64,000 nucleotides of DNA from Actinomycetales bacterium (GTDB lineage Bacteria > Actinomycetota > Actinomycetes > Actinomycetales > Cellulomonadaceae). Under the pieces are notes generated by a model. The model worked only from the letters and a program-made list of their open reading frames with translations. It searched no databases and was not told the origin of the DNA. Location of the stretch: positions 55,209-119,208 of the forward strand of contig JAHLLI010000015.1 of NCBI GenBank assembly GCA_020444245.1, written 5' to 3'. Below, piece by piece: positions 35,859 through 44,672 of this stretch (positions within the stretch are counted from its first letter, which is position 1; each line of letters starts with the position of its first letter). The position numbers were made by a program, and so were the translations under genes.

Positions 35859-36653
35859 CTAGAGCTCGACGACCATCCCGGCGGTGGCGGTGGTGATCGG
35901 CCCGGTGTAGACCGCCGCCGCCTCGACGGCGGCGATCTGCGGCGGGTTCCAGGCCGGGATGTGCGTGAGCAGCAGCGCCGCCGCCCCGCCGCGCTCGGCC
36001 GCCTCGCCCGCCCGGCGGCCGGTCAGGTGGATGCCGCGCACCGCGTCGTCCCTGCCCTCGAGGAACGCCGCCTCGGCCAGCAGGAGGTCCGCCCCGGTCG
36101 CCAGGCGGTCCAGGCCGACGCACGTGTCGGTGTCACCGGTATACGCCAGGGTCACGGTGCGGTCGTGGTCGTCCTCGCTGGGGCCCTCGACCCGGATGCC
36201 GTAGGCCGGCACCGGGTGGTTGACCGGCACCGGCGTCAGGCGCAGCGGGCCGACCTGCACCGCCCGGTCGGCCTGCCAGGTGTGCACCGTGAGCTGCTCG
36301 GTCATCTCCTCGCCAGGCTCCAGGCCGTAGGCGTCGGCGAGCCGCGACGCGGTGCCGAACGGTCCGTACACCGGCAAGGGCCGCTCACCGGGCCGGCGGT
36401 CCGGCCGGTAGCGCAGGTAGACGTACAGACCCGACACGTCGGCCATGTGGTCGGGGTGCAGGTGCGACAGCGCGACCGCGTCGATCTCGGCCGGGTCGAT
36501 CATCTTCTGGAGCGGACCGATCGCCCCGCTGCCCAGGTCCAGGACCACGTTCCAGGTGCGGCCGCTCGCGTCGTCCGCCTGGACCAGGTAGCACGACGCA
36601 GCGGTGTCCGGCCCCGGGAAGGAGCCCGCACACCCCACCACCACGAGCCTCAT
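35859..36653 (-). CDS. MBL-fold metallo-hydrolase (Rv1339/CdnP-like)
   Basis: The 264-residue metallo-beta-lactamase fold protein has the metal motif HLHPDH at residues 64-69, further ligands in TLAYTGDTD and [10 protein letters not shown], and the N-terminal strand [20 protein letters not shown]. Its place directly after murI matches Rv1339 of M. tuberculosis, reported as an atypical class II cyclic-nucleotide phosphodiesterase. A ribonuclease Z-like activity is the older alternative. The ATG at 36653 overlaps the murI stop by four bases. Confidence 0.88.
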   Translation of the reverse strand: MRLVVVGCAGSFPGPDTAASCYLVQADDASGRTWNVVLDLGSGAIGPLQKMIDPAEIDAVALSHLHPDHMADVSGLYVYLRYRPDRRPGERPLPVYGPFGTASRLADAYGLEPGEEMTEQLTVHTWQADRAVQVGPLRLTPVPVNHPVPAYGIRVEGPSEDDHDRTVTLAYTGDTDTCVGLDRLATGADLLLAEAAFLEGRDDAVRGIHLTGRRAGEAAERGGAAALLLTHIPAWNPPQIAAVEAAAVYTGPITTATAGMVVEL

Positions 36654-37468
36654 GCGCGCAGCTCCGACGCCCTGCCCACGGAGGTGACCTCGGGGCCCAG
36701 GAACCGGTGGGCGAGCGTCGCGAACGACTCGGCGTCGCCGGTGGCCAGGAACCGGTGGGTGGGCGGTGGCAGGTCCGGGTCGCGCTCCAGGCCGTGGGCG
36801 ACCAGCGACCGGTACACGTCCTTCGCGGTCTCCTCGGCGGAGGACACCAACGTCACGCCCTCGCCCATCACGTAGGAGATGACCCCGGTCAGCAGCGGGT
36901 AGTGGGTGCAGCCCAGGACCAGCGTGTCGACCCCGGCGGCGACCACCGGCGCGAGCGACTCGCGCGCGATCTGCAGCACCTCGGGCCCGGACGTCCGCCC
37001 CGCCTCGACCAGCTCGACGAACTTCGGGCAGGCCTGCGAGGTCAGCTCGAGGCCGCTGGCGATCGCGAAGGCGTCGTCGTACGACTTGGACTCGATGGTC
37101 GCGCGGGTGCCGATCACGCCGACCTTGCCGTTGCGGGTCGCTGCGACCGCACGTCGCGCGGCGGGCAGGATCACCTCGACCACGGGCAGCCCGCGGCGCT
37201 GGGTGTAGCGCTCGCGGGCGTCGCGCAGCACGGCGGACGACGCGCTGTTGCACGCGATGACCAGCATCTTGACGCCGGCGTCGACCAGGTCGTCCATCAC
37301 CTCGAGGGCGTGCGCGCGCACGGCGGCGAGCGGCTTGGGACCGTACGGGCTGTTCGCGGTGTCGCCGATGTAGAGCACCGACTCGTGCGGGAGCTGGTCG
37401 AGCACCGCCCGCGCGACGGTGAGCCCGCCGACCCCGGAGTCGAAGATCCCGATCGGCGCGTCGTTCAC
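36650..37468 (-). CDS. Glutamate racemase
   Basis: The 272-residue enzyme has [28 protein letters not shown] [14 protein letters not shown], the first catalytic Cys in [10 protein letters not shown] and the second in LGCTHYPLL. It makes D-glutamate for peptidoglycan. The GTG start gives the family length. It is coupled to the metallo-hydrolase downstream and lies 78 bases after the AosR-like gene. Confidence 0.95.
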   Translation of the reverse strand: MNDAPIGIFDSGVGGLTVARAVLDQLPHESVLYIGDTANSPYGPKPLAAVRAHALEVMDDLVDAGVKMLVIACNSASSAVLRDARERYTQRRGLPVVEVILPAARRAVAATRNGKVGVIGTRATIESKSYDDAFAIASGLELTSQACPKFVELVEAGRTSGPEVLQIARESLAPVVAAGVDTLVLGCTHYPLLTGVISYVMGEGVTLVSSAEETAKDVYRSLVAHGLERDPDLPPPTHRFLATGDAESFATLAHRFLGPEVTSVGRASELRA

Positions 37469-37546
37469 GGGGCGCAGCCTATCCGGCGCCGGCGGCCCGA
37501 CGGCACGCCCCGACCCGGGCGGTGGTGAAGGTCCGGTGAGGACCGC

Positions 37547-38170
37547 TCACCGTCGGTGCCGACCACCGGTGGGTGGAGCGGGCGGGGCCTCCTCGGGCAG
37601 GTCGGCGAGCATCAGACGCAGCAGGCCGTCCTGGAGCTCGGTGAGCACCAGGTACACCGAAGCGAGGAACCGGCGGGTCGCGTCCGCGTCGTCGGCGGGG
37701 TCGTCGGGGTCCGCCACGAGCTCGTCGAGGGCCTCGGCCTGCTCGTCGGTCTCCAGCCCGAGGCGCGACCCGAGCACCAGACGCACGTCCGTGAGCGCCG
37801 CCGCCACGTCCGCCGCCTCGCTCGGCACCACCACCAGGTCCGGCTCGGCCTGCTCGATCGCCACCCTCAGCCGGCGGAGCTTGGCGACCTTGGAGATCCG
37901 CAGCTCGCCCTCGGTGTACCGGCGAAGCTCACCGGCCAGCTGGGGGTCGCGCGAGGCGTCCGGCAGCAGCCGGTGCAACGCCGGGTCCTGGGGCGGGGGC
38001 ACGTCCTCGATCGTCATGGTGATCCGGGAGAACGGGTCGAGGTCGTCGCCGGGCTCGGGAACGTTCCCGAACAGGTCCACGACCCCGTCGACCACGTCGA
38101 GCAGGACCGGCCGCTCGGCGGCCCTCAGCCGTGCGACGAACGCGTGCCCGTCGCGCCTGAAAGCCTGCAC
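37547..38170 (-). CDS. DUF2017 protein, AosR-like redox regulator
   Basis: The 207-residue protein starts MQAFRRDGHAFVARLRAAER and matches DUF2017, whose mycobacterial member AosR senses oxidants through a cysteine pair and works with a sigma factor. No cysteine is present here, so redox sensing by the AosR mechanism is unlikely in this copy. It follows clpS by three bases, the conserved clpS-aosR order. The usual mec-cysO-cysM genes that lie next in mycobacteria are absent. Confidence 0.82.
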   Translation of the reverse strand: MQAFRRDGHAFVARLRAAERPVLLDVVDGVVDLFGNVPEPGDDLDPFSRITMTIEDVPPPQDPALHRLLPDASRDPQLAGELRRYTEGELRISKVAKLRRLRVAIEQAEPDLVVVPSEAADVAAALTDVRLVLGSRLGLETDEQAEALDELVADPDDPADDADATRRFLASVYLVLTELQDGLLRLMLADLPEEAPPAPPTGGRHRR

Positions 38171-38173
38171 CGG

Positions 38174-38461
38174 TCAGTCCACCGGCTGGACGGTCGCCCA
38201 CAGGCCGAAGCCGTGCATCGCCTGCACGTCGACCTCCATCTGCTCGCGCCCGCCGCGCGACACCGTGGCACGGCCCGCCTCGTGCACCTCGCGCATCAGA
38301 CGCTCGGCCCGCTCGGTCGAATAGCCGAAGTAGCTGCGGAACACGTAGGTCACGTAGGTCATCAGGTTGACCGGGTCGTTCCACACGACGGTGCTCCAGG
38401 ACTCGCCGCGCTCGGTCGCCGCGGCGTCCTGGATCGGTTCGACCTGGAAGGACCGGCTCAC
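38174..38461 (-). CDS. ATP-dependent Clp protease adaptor ClpS
   Basis: The 95-residue protein has [20 protein letters not shown] (N-degron pocket, with the conserved ND and M), [22 protein letters not shown] and a C-terminal GLWATVQ. It delivers N-end-rule substrates to ClpAP or ClpCP. The GTG start is 140 bases from the divergent pncB. This pncB/clpS/DUF2017/murI order is a conserved actinobacterial neighbourhood. Confidence 0.95.
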   Translation of the reverse strand: MSRSFQVEPIQDAAATERGESWSTVVWNDPVNLMTYVTYVFRSYFGYSTERAERLMREVHEAGRATVSRGGREQMEVDVQAMHGFGLWATVQPVD

Positions 38462-38601
38462 CCGGCCATCGTAGGCACGGGGTAGGCGCGGCGGCAGGGT
38501 GGAGGGACGGCCGAGACCCGGTCGTGACCATGGCCGCGGAGGGACCCCGCCGACACCCGCACGGCAGTCCGGTCGGCACCTGCCGGCCCTACGGTGGGGC
38601 C

Positions 38602-39924
38602 ATGGTCTCCACCGCTCTGCTCACCGACCGGTACGAGCTGACGATGCTCCAGGCGGCCCTCGCCGACGGCACTGCCCACCGGCGCTGCGTGTTCGAGGTG
38701 TTCACCCGTCACCTGCCGCCCGGGCGGCGGTACGGGGTGGTCGCGGGCACCGGTCGGGTGCTCGAGGCGATCGAGCGGTTCCGGTTCGACGAGCAGGCGC
38801 TGGCCTGGCTCGCTGACGAGAAGGTGGTCGACGACGCGACGCTGGAGTACCTGGCGGGCTACCGGTTCACCGGGTCGGTGTCGGGGTACGCCGAGGGCGA
38901 GGTGTTCTTCCCCGGCTCTCCTGTGCTGCAGGTCGAGGGCAGCTTCGCCGAGGCCGTGCTGCTGGAGACCGTGGTGCTCTCGGTGCTGAACTACGACTCG
39001 GCGGTCGCGTCCGCCGCGTCCCGGATGACCACCGCAGCGGGGAACCGTCCGTGCCTGGAGATGGGCAGCCGCCGCGCGCACGAGGACGCCGCCGTCGCCG
39101 CTGCCCGCGCAGCCGTGGTCGCGGGGTTCGCCGGCACGTCCAACCTCGAGGCCGGCAGGCGCTACGGCCTGCCCACCATCGGGACGGCGGCGCACGCGTT
39201 CACCCTGGTGCACGACGACGAGCAGGCCGCGTTCGCCTCCCAGGTGGCGGCCCTCGGCACCGGCACCACGCTGCTCGTGGACACCTACGACGTCCGCAGG
39301 GGTGTGGCCCGCGCGGTCGAGGTCGCCGGCACGGACCTGGGCGCGGTGCGCCTGGACTCCGGGGACCTGCCGTCCCAGGCCCGGCTGGTGCGCGCGCAGC
39401 TCGACGCGCTCGGCGCCACCGGGACCCGGATCGTCGTCTCCTCGGACCTGGACGAGCACGCGATCGCCGCGCTGGGCGTGGCGCCCGTGGACGCCTACGG
39501 GGTGGGGACCTCGGTGGTGACCGGGGCAGGCGCACCGACCTGCGGGATGGTCTACAAGCTCGTCGCGCGCGAAGGCTCCGACGGCGCGATGCATGCGGTG
39601 GCCAAGACCTCCGGCGCCAAGGCCGGGCACCTGGGACGCAAGGCCGCCGCGCGCCGGCTCGTGGACGGCGAGGCGTCCGAGGAGGTCGTGGTCGGCGGGG
39701 CGGACCCAGCGGTCCGCCTCTGGACGCCCGCGCCGGACATGCGGCCGCTGCACACTGCGCTGGTCCGCGACGGCGAGGTGCTGCCCGGCTGGACCGGGCC
39801 GGAGGGCGTGACCCAGGCCGCGCGCCGCCACGCGAGCTCGATCGCGGAGCTCCCCGAGACGGCACTGCGCCTGTCCGCCGACGACCCCGCGCTCCCCACG
39901 ACCCGCATCACCCTGGAGACCTAG
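38602..39924 (+). CDS. Nicotinate phosphoribosyltransferase
   Basis: The 440-residue enzyme has [16 protein letters not shown] at the N-terminus, the [19 protein letters not shown] and [23 protein letters not shown] substrate loops, the active-site [16 protein letters not shown], and VRLDSGDL. It converts nicotinate and PRPP to nicotinate mononucleotide in NAD salvage. The ATG at 38602 is chosen because it directly precedes the conserved N-terminus. It is followed by copy A of the 67-bp palindrome. Confidence 0.95.
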   Translation: MVSTALLTDRYELTMLQAALADGTAHRRCVFEVFTRHLPPGRRYGVVAGTGRVLEAIERFRFDEQALAWLADEKVVDDATLEYLAGYRFTGSVSGYAEGEVFFPGSPVLQVEGSFAEAVLLETVVLSVLNYDSAVASAASRMTTAAGNRPCLEMGSRRAHEDAAVAAARAAVVAGFAGTSNLEAGRRYGLPTIGTAAHAFTLVHDDEQAAFASQVAALGTGTTLLVDTYDVRRGVARAVEVAGTDLGAVRLDSGDLPSQARLVRAQLDALGATGTRIVVSSDLDEHAIAALGVAPVDAYGVGTSVVTGAGAPTCGMVYKLVAREGSDGAMHAVAKTSGAKAGHLGRKAAARRLVDGEASEEVVVGGADPAVRLWTPAPDMRPLHTALVRDGEVLPGWTGPEGVTQAARRHASSIAELPETALRLSADDPALPTTRITLET

Positions 39925-39962
39925 CAGGCAGGTGGTGCCCCACCCCACCCCGGAAACCCGCT

Positions 39963-40029
39963 GAGTTCGGTGGTGGGAGCCGAGTTCGGTGGTTGCGACC
40001 ACCGAACTCACCTGCCCACCACCGAACTC
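39963..40029. repeat. 67-bp quadruple palindrome, copy A
   Basis: Four 12-bp units are arranged GAGTTCGGTGGT, GAGTTCGGTGGT, ACCACCGAACTC, ACCACCGAACTC at 39963, 39982, 39998 and 40018. Spacers are 7, 4 and 8 bases. The two inner units form a tight hairpin (loop TGCG) nested inside the outer pair. The copy lies between the convergent ends of pncB and a small membrane-protein gene. Identical architecture and total length recur at 42649 and 43817. Confidence 0.95.
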
Positions 40030-40065
40030 GGCAGCCGGCGGCCTCCGAGCCGCGCGGGCGTCAGC

Positions 40066-40221
40066 TCAGGTCCGCGCGCGGCTGCGGCCGACGATCCCCA
40101 GGATCAGGCTCACCACGAGGACGGCGATGCCGATCCAGATGAGCAGCTTCGCGGCCTCGACCGCGATGCCGAGGACGAGCAGCACCACGCCGACGATGAG
40201 GATGAGCAGCCAACCAGGCAT
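40066..40221 (-). CDS. Small membrane protein, DUF6131-like
   Basis: The 51-residue protein is almost entirely two hydrophobic helices: MPGWLLILIVGVVLLVLGIA and LIWIGIAVLVVSLILGIVG, ending RSRART. GGAGG lies six bases before the ATG at 40221. Its form resembles the DUF6131 family of very short actinobacterial membrane proteins of unknown function. Confidence 0.7.
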   Translation of the reverse strand: MPGWLLILIVGVVLLVLGIAVEAAKLLIWIGIAVLVVSLILGIVGRSRART

Positions 40222-40412
40222 GTGAGGCCTCCTTCGTTGCTCGCCGGGGCTTCCCGACGACGCCGGGGGTCTCCCGGAAGCCAACGAGACTCACACGTGG
40301 CCGTGGCACACGCACGACGAGCGCCGGTCATCGACACGTGCTAATCGCGGCGCTCTGACCTGGGAGAACGCCGTCTCACCCGGTGAGAACGCCCACTGCG
40401 TGGACGCTCTGC

Positions 40413-42197
40413 TCAGGATCGCCCGACGAACCACCGGCGCACGAGGGCCGTCCGCGCCTCGAGCTGGTCGGCCGACGCGAGGGCGACCTCCGGGCCGCCG
40501 CAGCGACGGCGGAGCTCGGTGTGCACGCTGCCGTGCGGCTGCCCGCTGCGCCGTGCCCAGGCCCCCACGAGTGCGTTGAGCTCCTTGCGCAGCTCGGCCA
40601 GGCGCCGGTGGTCGACCTCGGGCGCCGGGCGCGGCACCTCCCGTGCACCGGTGCGCTCCGCGCGTCGCTGGCGCAGCAGCATCGCGACCTGGTCCGGCTC
40701 GAGCAGGCCGGGCAGGCCGAGGAAGTCGGCCTCCTCGTCCGAGCCGATCTCCGCACCCGAGCCGAACTCGCCGCCGTCGAACAGCAGCCGGTCGAAGCTG
40801 GCCTGGGCCTCGAGCGCCTCGAACGTGCCCTGCTCGCCGTTGTCGACCAGCGAGTCCGCCGCCTGCTCCTCGCGCTGCGCGGCGGCGAGCAGCAGCTCCG
40901 GGTCCTCGTCGCTCGGCCGGTCCAGGGCGTGGTCCCGCTCGAGCTCCAGGCCGGCCGCGAGCGCGAGCAGCTGGGGCACGCTGGGCAGGAACACCGACGC
41001 GGTCTCCCCGCGCCGCCTCGCCCGCACGAACCGCCCGACCGCCTGGGCGAAGAACAGCGGCGTCGCGGTCGAGGTCGCGTAGACCCCGACCGACAGGCGC
41101 GGCACGTCCACGCCCTCGGAGACCATCCGGACCGCGACCATCCACCGCGACTCGGACGAGGCGAATGCCTCGATGCGCTCCGAGGCGCCGTCGTCGTCGG
41201 AGAGCACGACGGTGGCGGGCTCGCCGGTGATCGCACGCAGGTGGGTGGCGTAGGCACGCGCATCGGCCTGGTCGGAGGCGATCACCAGGCCGCCGGCGTC
41301 CGGCACCGTGCGCCGCACCTCGGACAGGCGCACGTCCGCCGCGGCTAGCACCGCAGGGATCCACTCCCCCGCCGGATCCAGCGCCGTGCGCCAGGCCTGC
41401 GAGGTGAGGTCCTTGGTCAGCGTCTCGTCGCCGAGCGCGGCCGCGACCTCGTCGCCGGCCCGGGTGCGCCAGCGCATCCGCCCCGAGTAGGACAGGAAGA
41501 GCACCGGGCGCACCACCCCGTCGCGCAGCGCGTCGCCGTACCCGTAGGAGTGGTCGGCGACCGAACGGCGGATGCCGTCGTCGTCGGGGGCGTAGGTGAC
41601 GAACGGGATCGCCGCGGTGTCGCTGCGGAACGGTGTCCCGGTGAGGGCCAGACGCCGGGTCGCGTCCTCGAACGCCTCCCGGACCCCATCGCCCCAGGTC
41701 AGGGCGTCACCGGCGTGGTGGATCTCGTCGAGCACCACGAGCGTGCGCTCGGCCGCGGTGCGCGCCGCGTGCAGGGCGGGCTTCATCGCGACCTGGGCGT
41801 AGGTGACCACGACCCCGTCGAACTGCGCGCCGTGCCGGCCCTGGGCGTTGCGGAAGCTGGGGTCGAGGTGGATCCCCACCCGCGCGGCCGCGTCGGCCCA
41901 CTGGCGCTTGAGGTGCTCGGTGGGTGCGACCACCGTGACCCGCCGCACCACGCCGCGCTCGAGCAGGTCGGCCGCGACGCGCAGCGCGAACGTGGTCTTG
42001 CCGGCACCCGGCGTGGCCACGGCCAGGAAGTCCCGTGGGGCCCGTCGGGCATAGGTCTCCAGGGCGTCCGCCTGCCACGCGCGCAGCCGGTCGGCCGTGC
42101 CCCAGGCCGCCCGGGCCGGGAAGGCCGGGGGCAGCTGAGACGCGGCCGCGCTCGAGGCGGCGTGCGGGTCGTGGTGGCGGCTGAGGCGCCCCGTCAC
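40413..42197 (-). CDS. DEAD/DEAH-box superfamily 2 helicase
   Basis: The 594-residue protein has LRAWQADALETYARR (Q-like motif), Walker A ATPGAGKTTFALRVA, motif Ia VVAPTEHLKRQWADAA, motif II VVLDEIHHAG, motif III LALTGTPFRSD, and motif VI QAVGRFVRARR. An insertion with RMRWRTRAGDEVAAALGDE separates the RecA domains. This is an ERCC3/RAD25-like translocase with a C-terminal helical extension. The GTG at 42197 overlaps the DUF3039 stop by four bases. Substrate and role are unknown. Confidence 0.88.
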   Translation of the reverse strand: MTGRLSRHHDPHAASSAAASQLPPAFPARAAWGTADRLRAWQADALETYARRAPRDFLAVATPGAGKTTFALRVAADLLERGVVRRVTVVAPTEHLKRQWADAAARVGIHLDPSFRNAQGRHGAQFDGVVVTYAQVAMKPALHAARTAAERTLVVLDEIHHAGDALTWGDGVREAFEDATRRLALTGTPFRSDTAAIPFVTYAPDDDGIRRSVADHSYGYGDALRDGVVRPVLFLSYSGRMRWRTRAGDEVAAALGDETLTKDLTSQAWRTALDPAGEWIPAVLAAADVRLSEVRRTVPDAGGLVIASDQADARAYATHLRAITGEPATVVLSDDDGASERIEAFASSESRWMVAVRMVSEGVDVPRLSVGVYATSTATPLFFAQAVGRFVRARRRGETASVFLPSVPQLLALAAGLELERDHALDRPSDEDPELLLAAAQREEQAADSLVDNGEQGTFEALEAQASFDRLLFDGGEFGSGAEIGSDEEADFLGLPGLLEPDQVAMLLRQRRAERTGAREVPRPAPEVDHRRLAELRKELNALVGAWARRSGQPHGSVHTELRRRCGGPEVALASADQLEARTALVRRWFVGRS

Positions 42198-42592
42198 GCG
42201 TCGGGGGCGCCGTCGCCGCCCTCGCCGTCCTGGGGTTTGCGCAGACCCTCGTAGATCTCCTTGCACACCGGGCAGACCGGGAACTTGCTCGGGTCGCGGC
42301 CGGGCACCCACACCTTGCCGCACAGGGCGATCACCGGGGTCCCGCTCACCGCGGACTGCAGGATCTTCTCCTTGCGCACGTAGTGGGCGAACCGTTCCCG
42401 GTCGCCGGGCTCGAGCTCCTGCTCGGTCTCGGTCTGCTCGAGCAGGCTCGTGGCGGTGCCTCCGCCGGGGCCGCTGGGGGCGCCGGGTTGGTCGAGCGCC
42501 GGGCCGGCCACCGGCGCTCGAGGCGCCGTCGGCTCGCCGGACTCGAGCTCGTTGGTGGGGCTCGGCAGGACACCGTGGGACGACACGCGCAT
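42194..42592 (-). CDS. DUF3039 protein with zinc-ribbon-like motif
   Basis: The 132-residue protein has a disordered N-terminal half and a conserved C-terminal part: RERFAHYVRKEKILQSAVSG, VIALCGKVWVPGRDPSKFPVCPVCKEIYEGL. The lone Cys, CPVC pair and His suggest one bound zinc. DUF3039 is specific to actinobacteria and commonly precedes the helicase found here, to which it is coupled by a four-base overlap. Copy B of the palindrome lies 57 bases upstream of its start. Confidence 0.88.
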   Translation of the reverse strand: MRVSSHGVLPSPTNELESGEPTAPRAPVAGPALDQPGAPSGPGGGTATSLLEQTETEQELEPGDRERFAHYVRKEKILQSAVSGTPVIALCGKVWVPGRDPSKFPVCPVCKEIYEGLRKPQDGEGGDGAPDA

Positions 42593-42648
42593 GGCCCCGA
42601 TCCTACGGCCCAGCCCCTCGCCCCCCTCGCCCCGTCCACCCCCGCCCC

Positions 42649-42715
42649 GAGTCCGGTGGTGGACCCCGAGTTCGGTGGTCGCAGCCACCGAACTCACCCG
42701 CCGACCACCGAACTC
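42649..42715. repeat. 67-bp quadruple palindrome, copy B
   Basis: Units start at 42649 (GAGTCCGGTGGT, one change), 42668, 42684 (GCCACCGAACTC, one change) and 42704, with spacers 7, 4 and 8 as in copy A. It lies 52 bases past the DUF559 gene's stop and before the DUF3039 start. The two changes are single bases in different units, so the nested hairpins survive. Confidence 0.93.
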
Positions 42716-42766
42716 GGCGTCCGGGCGGGGCAGCACGACGCGAGCCCGGTCCGTCGGGGGGGCAGA

Positions 42767-43696
42767 TCAGATGCGTCGCGCGGCGCGCCGGCGGGCGGCG
42801 ACGACCCGCGCGGCGACACGGTCCGGTGACCGCAGGTCGGTCCAGGTGACGCGCACGACGATCCAGCCGGCCTCCTCCATCGCGTCCTGCCGACGCTTCT
42901 CGGCCAGCAGCGCTTCCACGCCGTCGCCATACCGCCCCGAGTACTTCACGGCGCCGTCGAACTCCACCGCGACCCGCAGCTCCGGCCACCCGAGGTCGGC
43001 ACGGTAGGTGCCCAACCGGGTCTCCACGGGGCACTGCAGCTCCGGAGCGGGCAGACCGTGCTCCAGGAGCGCCCATCGCGTCATGGACTCGCCCGGCGAC
43101 TCGGCGCTCGGTGAGGCCGCAGCGACGACGCGGCGACCTCGCACCACACCCCGTGCGCCGGGACGCTCCCGCAGGCGCTCGACCAGCGCGTCCAGGTCCA
43201 CACCGTCGCGGAGTGCGGCGTCGACCACCGCCAGAGCCTCTCCCCCGGGAAGGAGGCAGCCGCAGTCCACGGCCGTCCGTTCCAGACTCGTCACCGGCAG
43301 CCCGTCGCACTCGGCGCGGTCCCGCTCCGGGAGTGCGCCCAGGTGCCGCGCCAGCATGGGATCCGTCTCGCGGCCGGGACGATGCCCCTGGACGAGGTGG
43401 ACCCGCCGCGGCACGGTGACGATCGGAAGACCCCAGGCAAGCGCCGCCGACTCCCGCGAGAACCAGAAGTCCGTGCGCAGCTGCACGGCCACTGCGCGCA
43501 TCGTCGCGAGCGCTCGTTGCTCGCGTGCGGCAGGGCCGTCTCCGTCCCAGGGAGGTCCGCCGGCACCCAGCGCGTATGCGCCTCGACGCAACCTCTCGCC
43601 GCGGCCCTCTGCGCACTCGCGTCGCACGGCTGCCGACGTCGCTCGTGACGTCAGGACGATCCGTGCACCCCGCCCGCGCTCCCTCGAGCCCCCCAC
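42767..43696 (-). CDS. DUF559/Vsr-like endonuclease-domain protein with AbiEi-type N-terminus
   Basis: From GTG 43696 the protein has 309 residues. The N-terminal part (AAVRRECAEGRGERLRRGAYAL, then LRTDFWFSRESAALAWGLP) resembles the winged-helix module of AbiEi-type antitoxins. The C-terminal 110 residues carry a Vsr/DUF559-type nuclease core: TYRADLGWPELRVAVEFDGAVKYSG, EKRRQDAMEEAGWIVVRVTW. Candidate catalytic residues are the Asp of YRADLGWP and Glu of VEFDG. The start is uncertain: ATG 43792 would add 32 residues. Copies B and C of the palindrome lie 52 bases downstream and 121 bases upstream, in opposite orientation. Confidence 0.8.
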   Translation of the reverse strand: MGGSRERGRGARIVLTSRATSAAVRRECAEGRGERLRRGAYALGAGGPPWDGDGPAAREQRALATMRAVAVQLRTDFWFSRESAALAWGLPIVTVPRRVHLVQGHRPGRETDPMLARHLGALPERDRAECDGLPVTSLERTAVDCGCLLPGGEALAVVDAALRDGVDLDALVERLRERPGARGVVRGRRVVAAASPSAESPGESMTRWALLEHGLPAPELQCPVETRLGTYRADLGWPELRVAVEFDGAVKYSGRYGDGVEALLAEKRRQDAMEEAGWIVVRVTWTDLRSPDRVAARVVAARRRAARRI

Positions 43697-43816
43697 GTGC
43701 CGATGCTCGCCACTCCCCTGACGCCGACCATCCGGAGCATCCCTCAGCTGTGGAAGCTGCGGGGACCCACCCAGCCTGTGCACAACCCGCATCACGCGGT
43801 TCGGTCGGCGGAAGCC

Positions 43817-43883
43817 GAGTTCGGTGGTGGGCGGTCGAGTTCGGTGGTCGCGACCACCGAACTCGAGCCCCACCACCGAACTC
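43817..43883. repeat. 67-bp quadruple palindrome, copy C (reversed orientation)
   Basis: Units start at 43817, 43837, 43853 and 43872, all four matching the 12-bp consensus exactly. Spacers are 8, 4 and 7, the mirror of copies A and B, so this copy is inverted relative to them. It starts ten bases past the nagB stop and lies upstream of the DUF559 gene. It is the best-preserved copy: the inner loop is CGCG, making an uninterrupted 28-bp palindrome. Confidence 0.95.
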
Positions 43884-43892
43884 GCGGCGGGG

Positions 43893-44672
43893 TTACAGGG
43901 CCTGCCAGGCCGGCTTGGCGGCCCACGTCTCGCGGAAGTAGGCCGCGAGCTGGAGGCGGCCGGCCGCGGCGGGGTCGACCAGCACCGTGACGTGCGGGTG
44001 CATCTGCAGCACGCTGGCGGGCCACATCGCCGAGACCGGGCCCTCGACCAGCTGGTGCACGGCCTCGGCCTTGTGCCGGCCCGTGGCCACCAGCACCAGG
44101 TGCCGGGCGGCGCTGATCGTGCCCAGGCCCTGGGTGAGCACGTGCCGCGGCACGGCGTCGATGTCGCCGCCGAAGAACCGCGCGTTGTCCCGGCGGGTCT
44201 GCTCGGTCAGCGTCTTGATCCGGGTGCGTGAGGCGAGCGAGGACCCCGGCTCGTTGAACGCCACATGGCCGTCGGTGCCGATGCCGAGGATCTGCACGTC
44301 GACACCGCCGGCCTCGGCGATCGCGCGCTCGTAGTCCGCACACGCGGCCGCCAGGTCCTCCGCACTCCCGTCCGGGCCGAGCACCGCGGCACTCGGCAGG
44401 TCGAGCCGCGCGACGACGTCGCGCTCGATCACCGTGCGGTACCCCTCCGGGTGCCCGGGGGGGAGCCCCACGTACTCGTCCAGCAGGAACGCGCGTGCCC
44501 GGGCGAACGAGAGCCCCTCGGCGTGCCGGCGGGCGAGCTCGTCGTAGACGGCCAGCGGGCTCGAACCGGTCGCCAGGCCCAGCACGGCGTCCGGTGCACG
44601 CCGGATCGCCGCCTCGACGGCATCGGCGGCGAGCGCGGCCAGCACCTCCGGCCGATCGATCACGACCTCCAC
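43893..44672 (-). CDS. Glucosamine-6-phosphate deaminase
   Basis: The 259-residue enzyme has LGLATGSSPLAVYDELARR, FLLDEYVGLPPGHPEGYR (catalytic Asp), GIGTDGHVAFNEPGSSLASRTR (catalytic His and partner) and GLGTISAARHLVLVATG. It converts GlcN-6-P to fructose-6-P and ammonia, the last step feeding amino sugars to glycolysis. The GTG at 44672 has CGAGGAGG five bases upstream. It overlaps the ROK kinase gene by 13 bases and is last in the amino-sugar operon. Confidence 0.95.
   Translation of the reverse strand: MEVVIDRPEVLAALAADAVEAAIRRAPDAVLGLATGSSPLAVYDELARRHAEGLSFARARAFLLDEYVGLPPGHPEGYRTVIERDVVARLDLPSAAVLGPDGSAEDLAAACADYERAIAEAGGVDVQILGIGTDGHVAFNEPGSSLASRTRIKTLTEQTRRDNARFFGGDIDAVPRHVLTQGLGTISAARHLVLVATGRHKAEAVHQLVEGPVSAMWPASVLQMHPHVTVLVDPAAAGRLQLAAYFRETWAAKPAWQAL

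Noticed and set aside
39963..43883. The 67-bp palindromes as simple terminators only
   Set aside because: Hairpins could terminate transcription, but fixed 67-bp length, four-unit design and near-identity across copies exceed what termination needs. Copy B also sits immediately upstream of a gene start.
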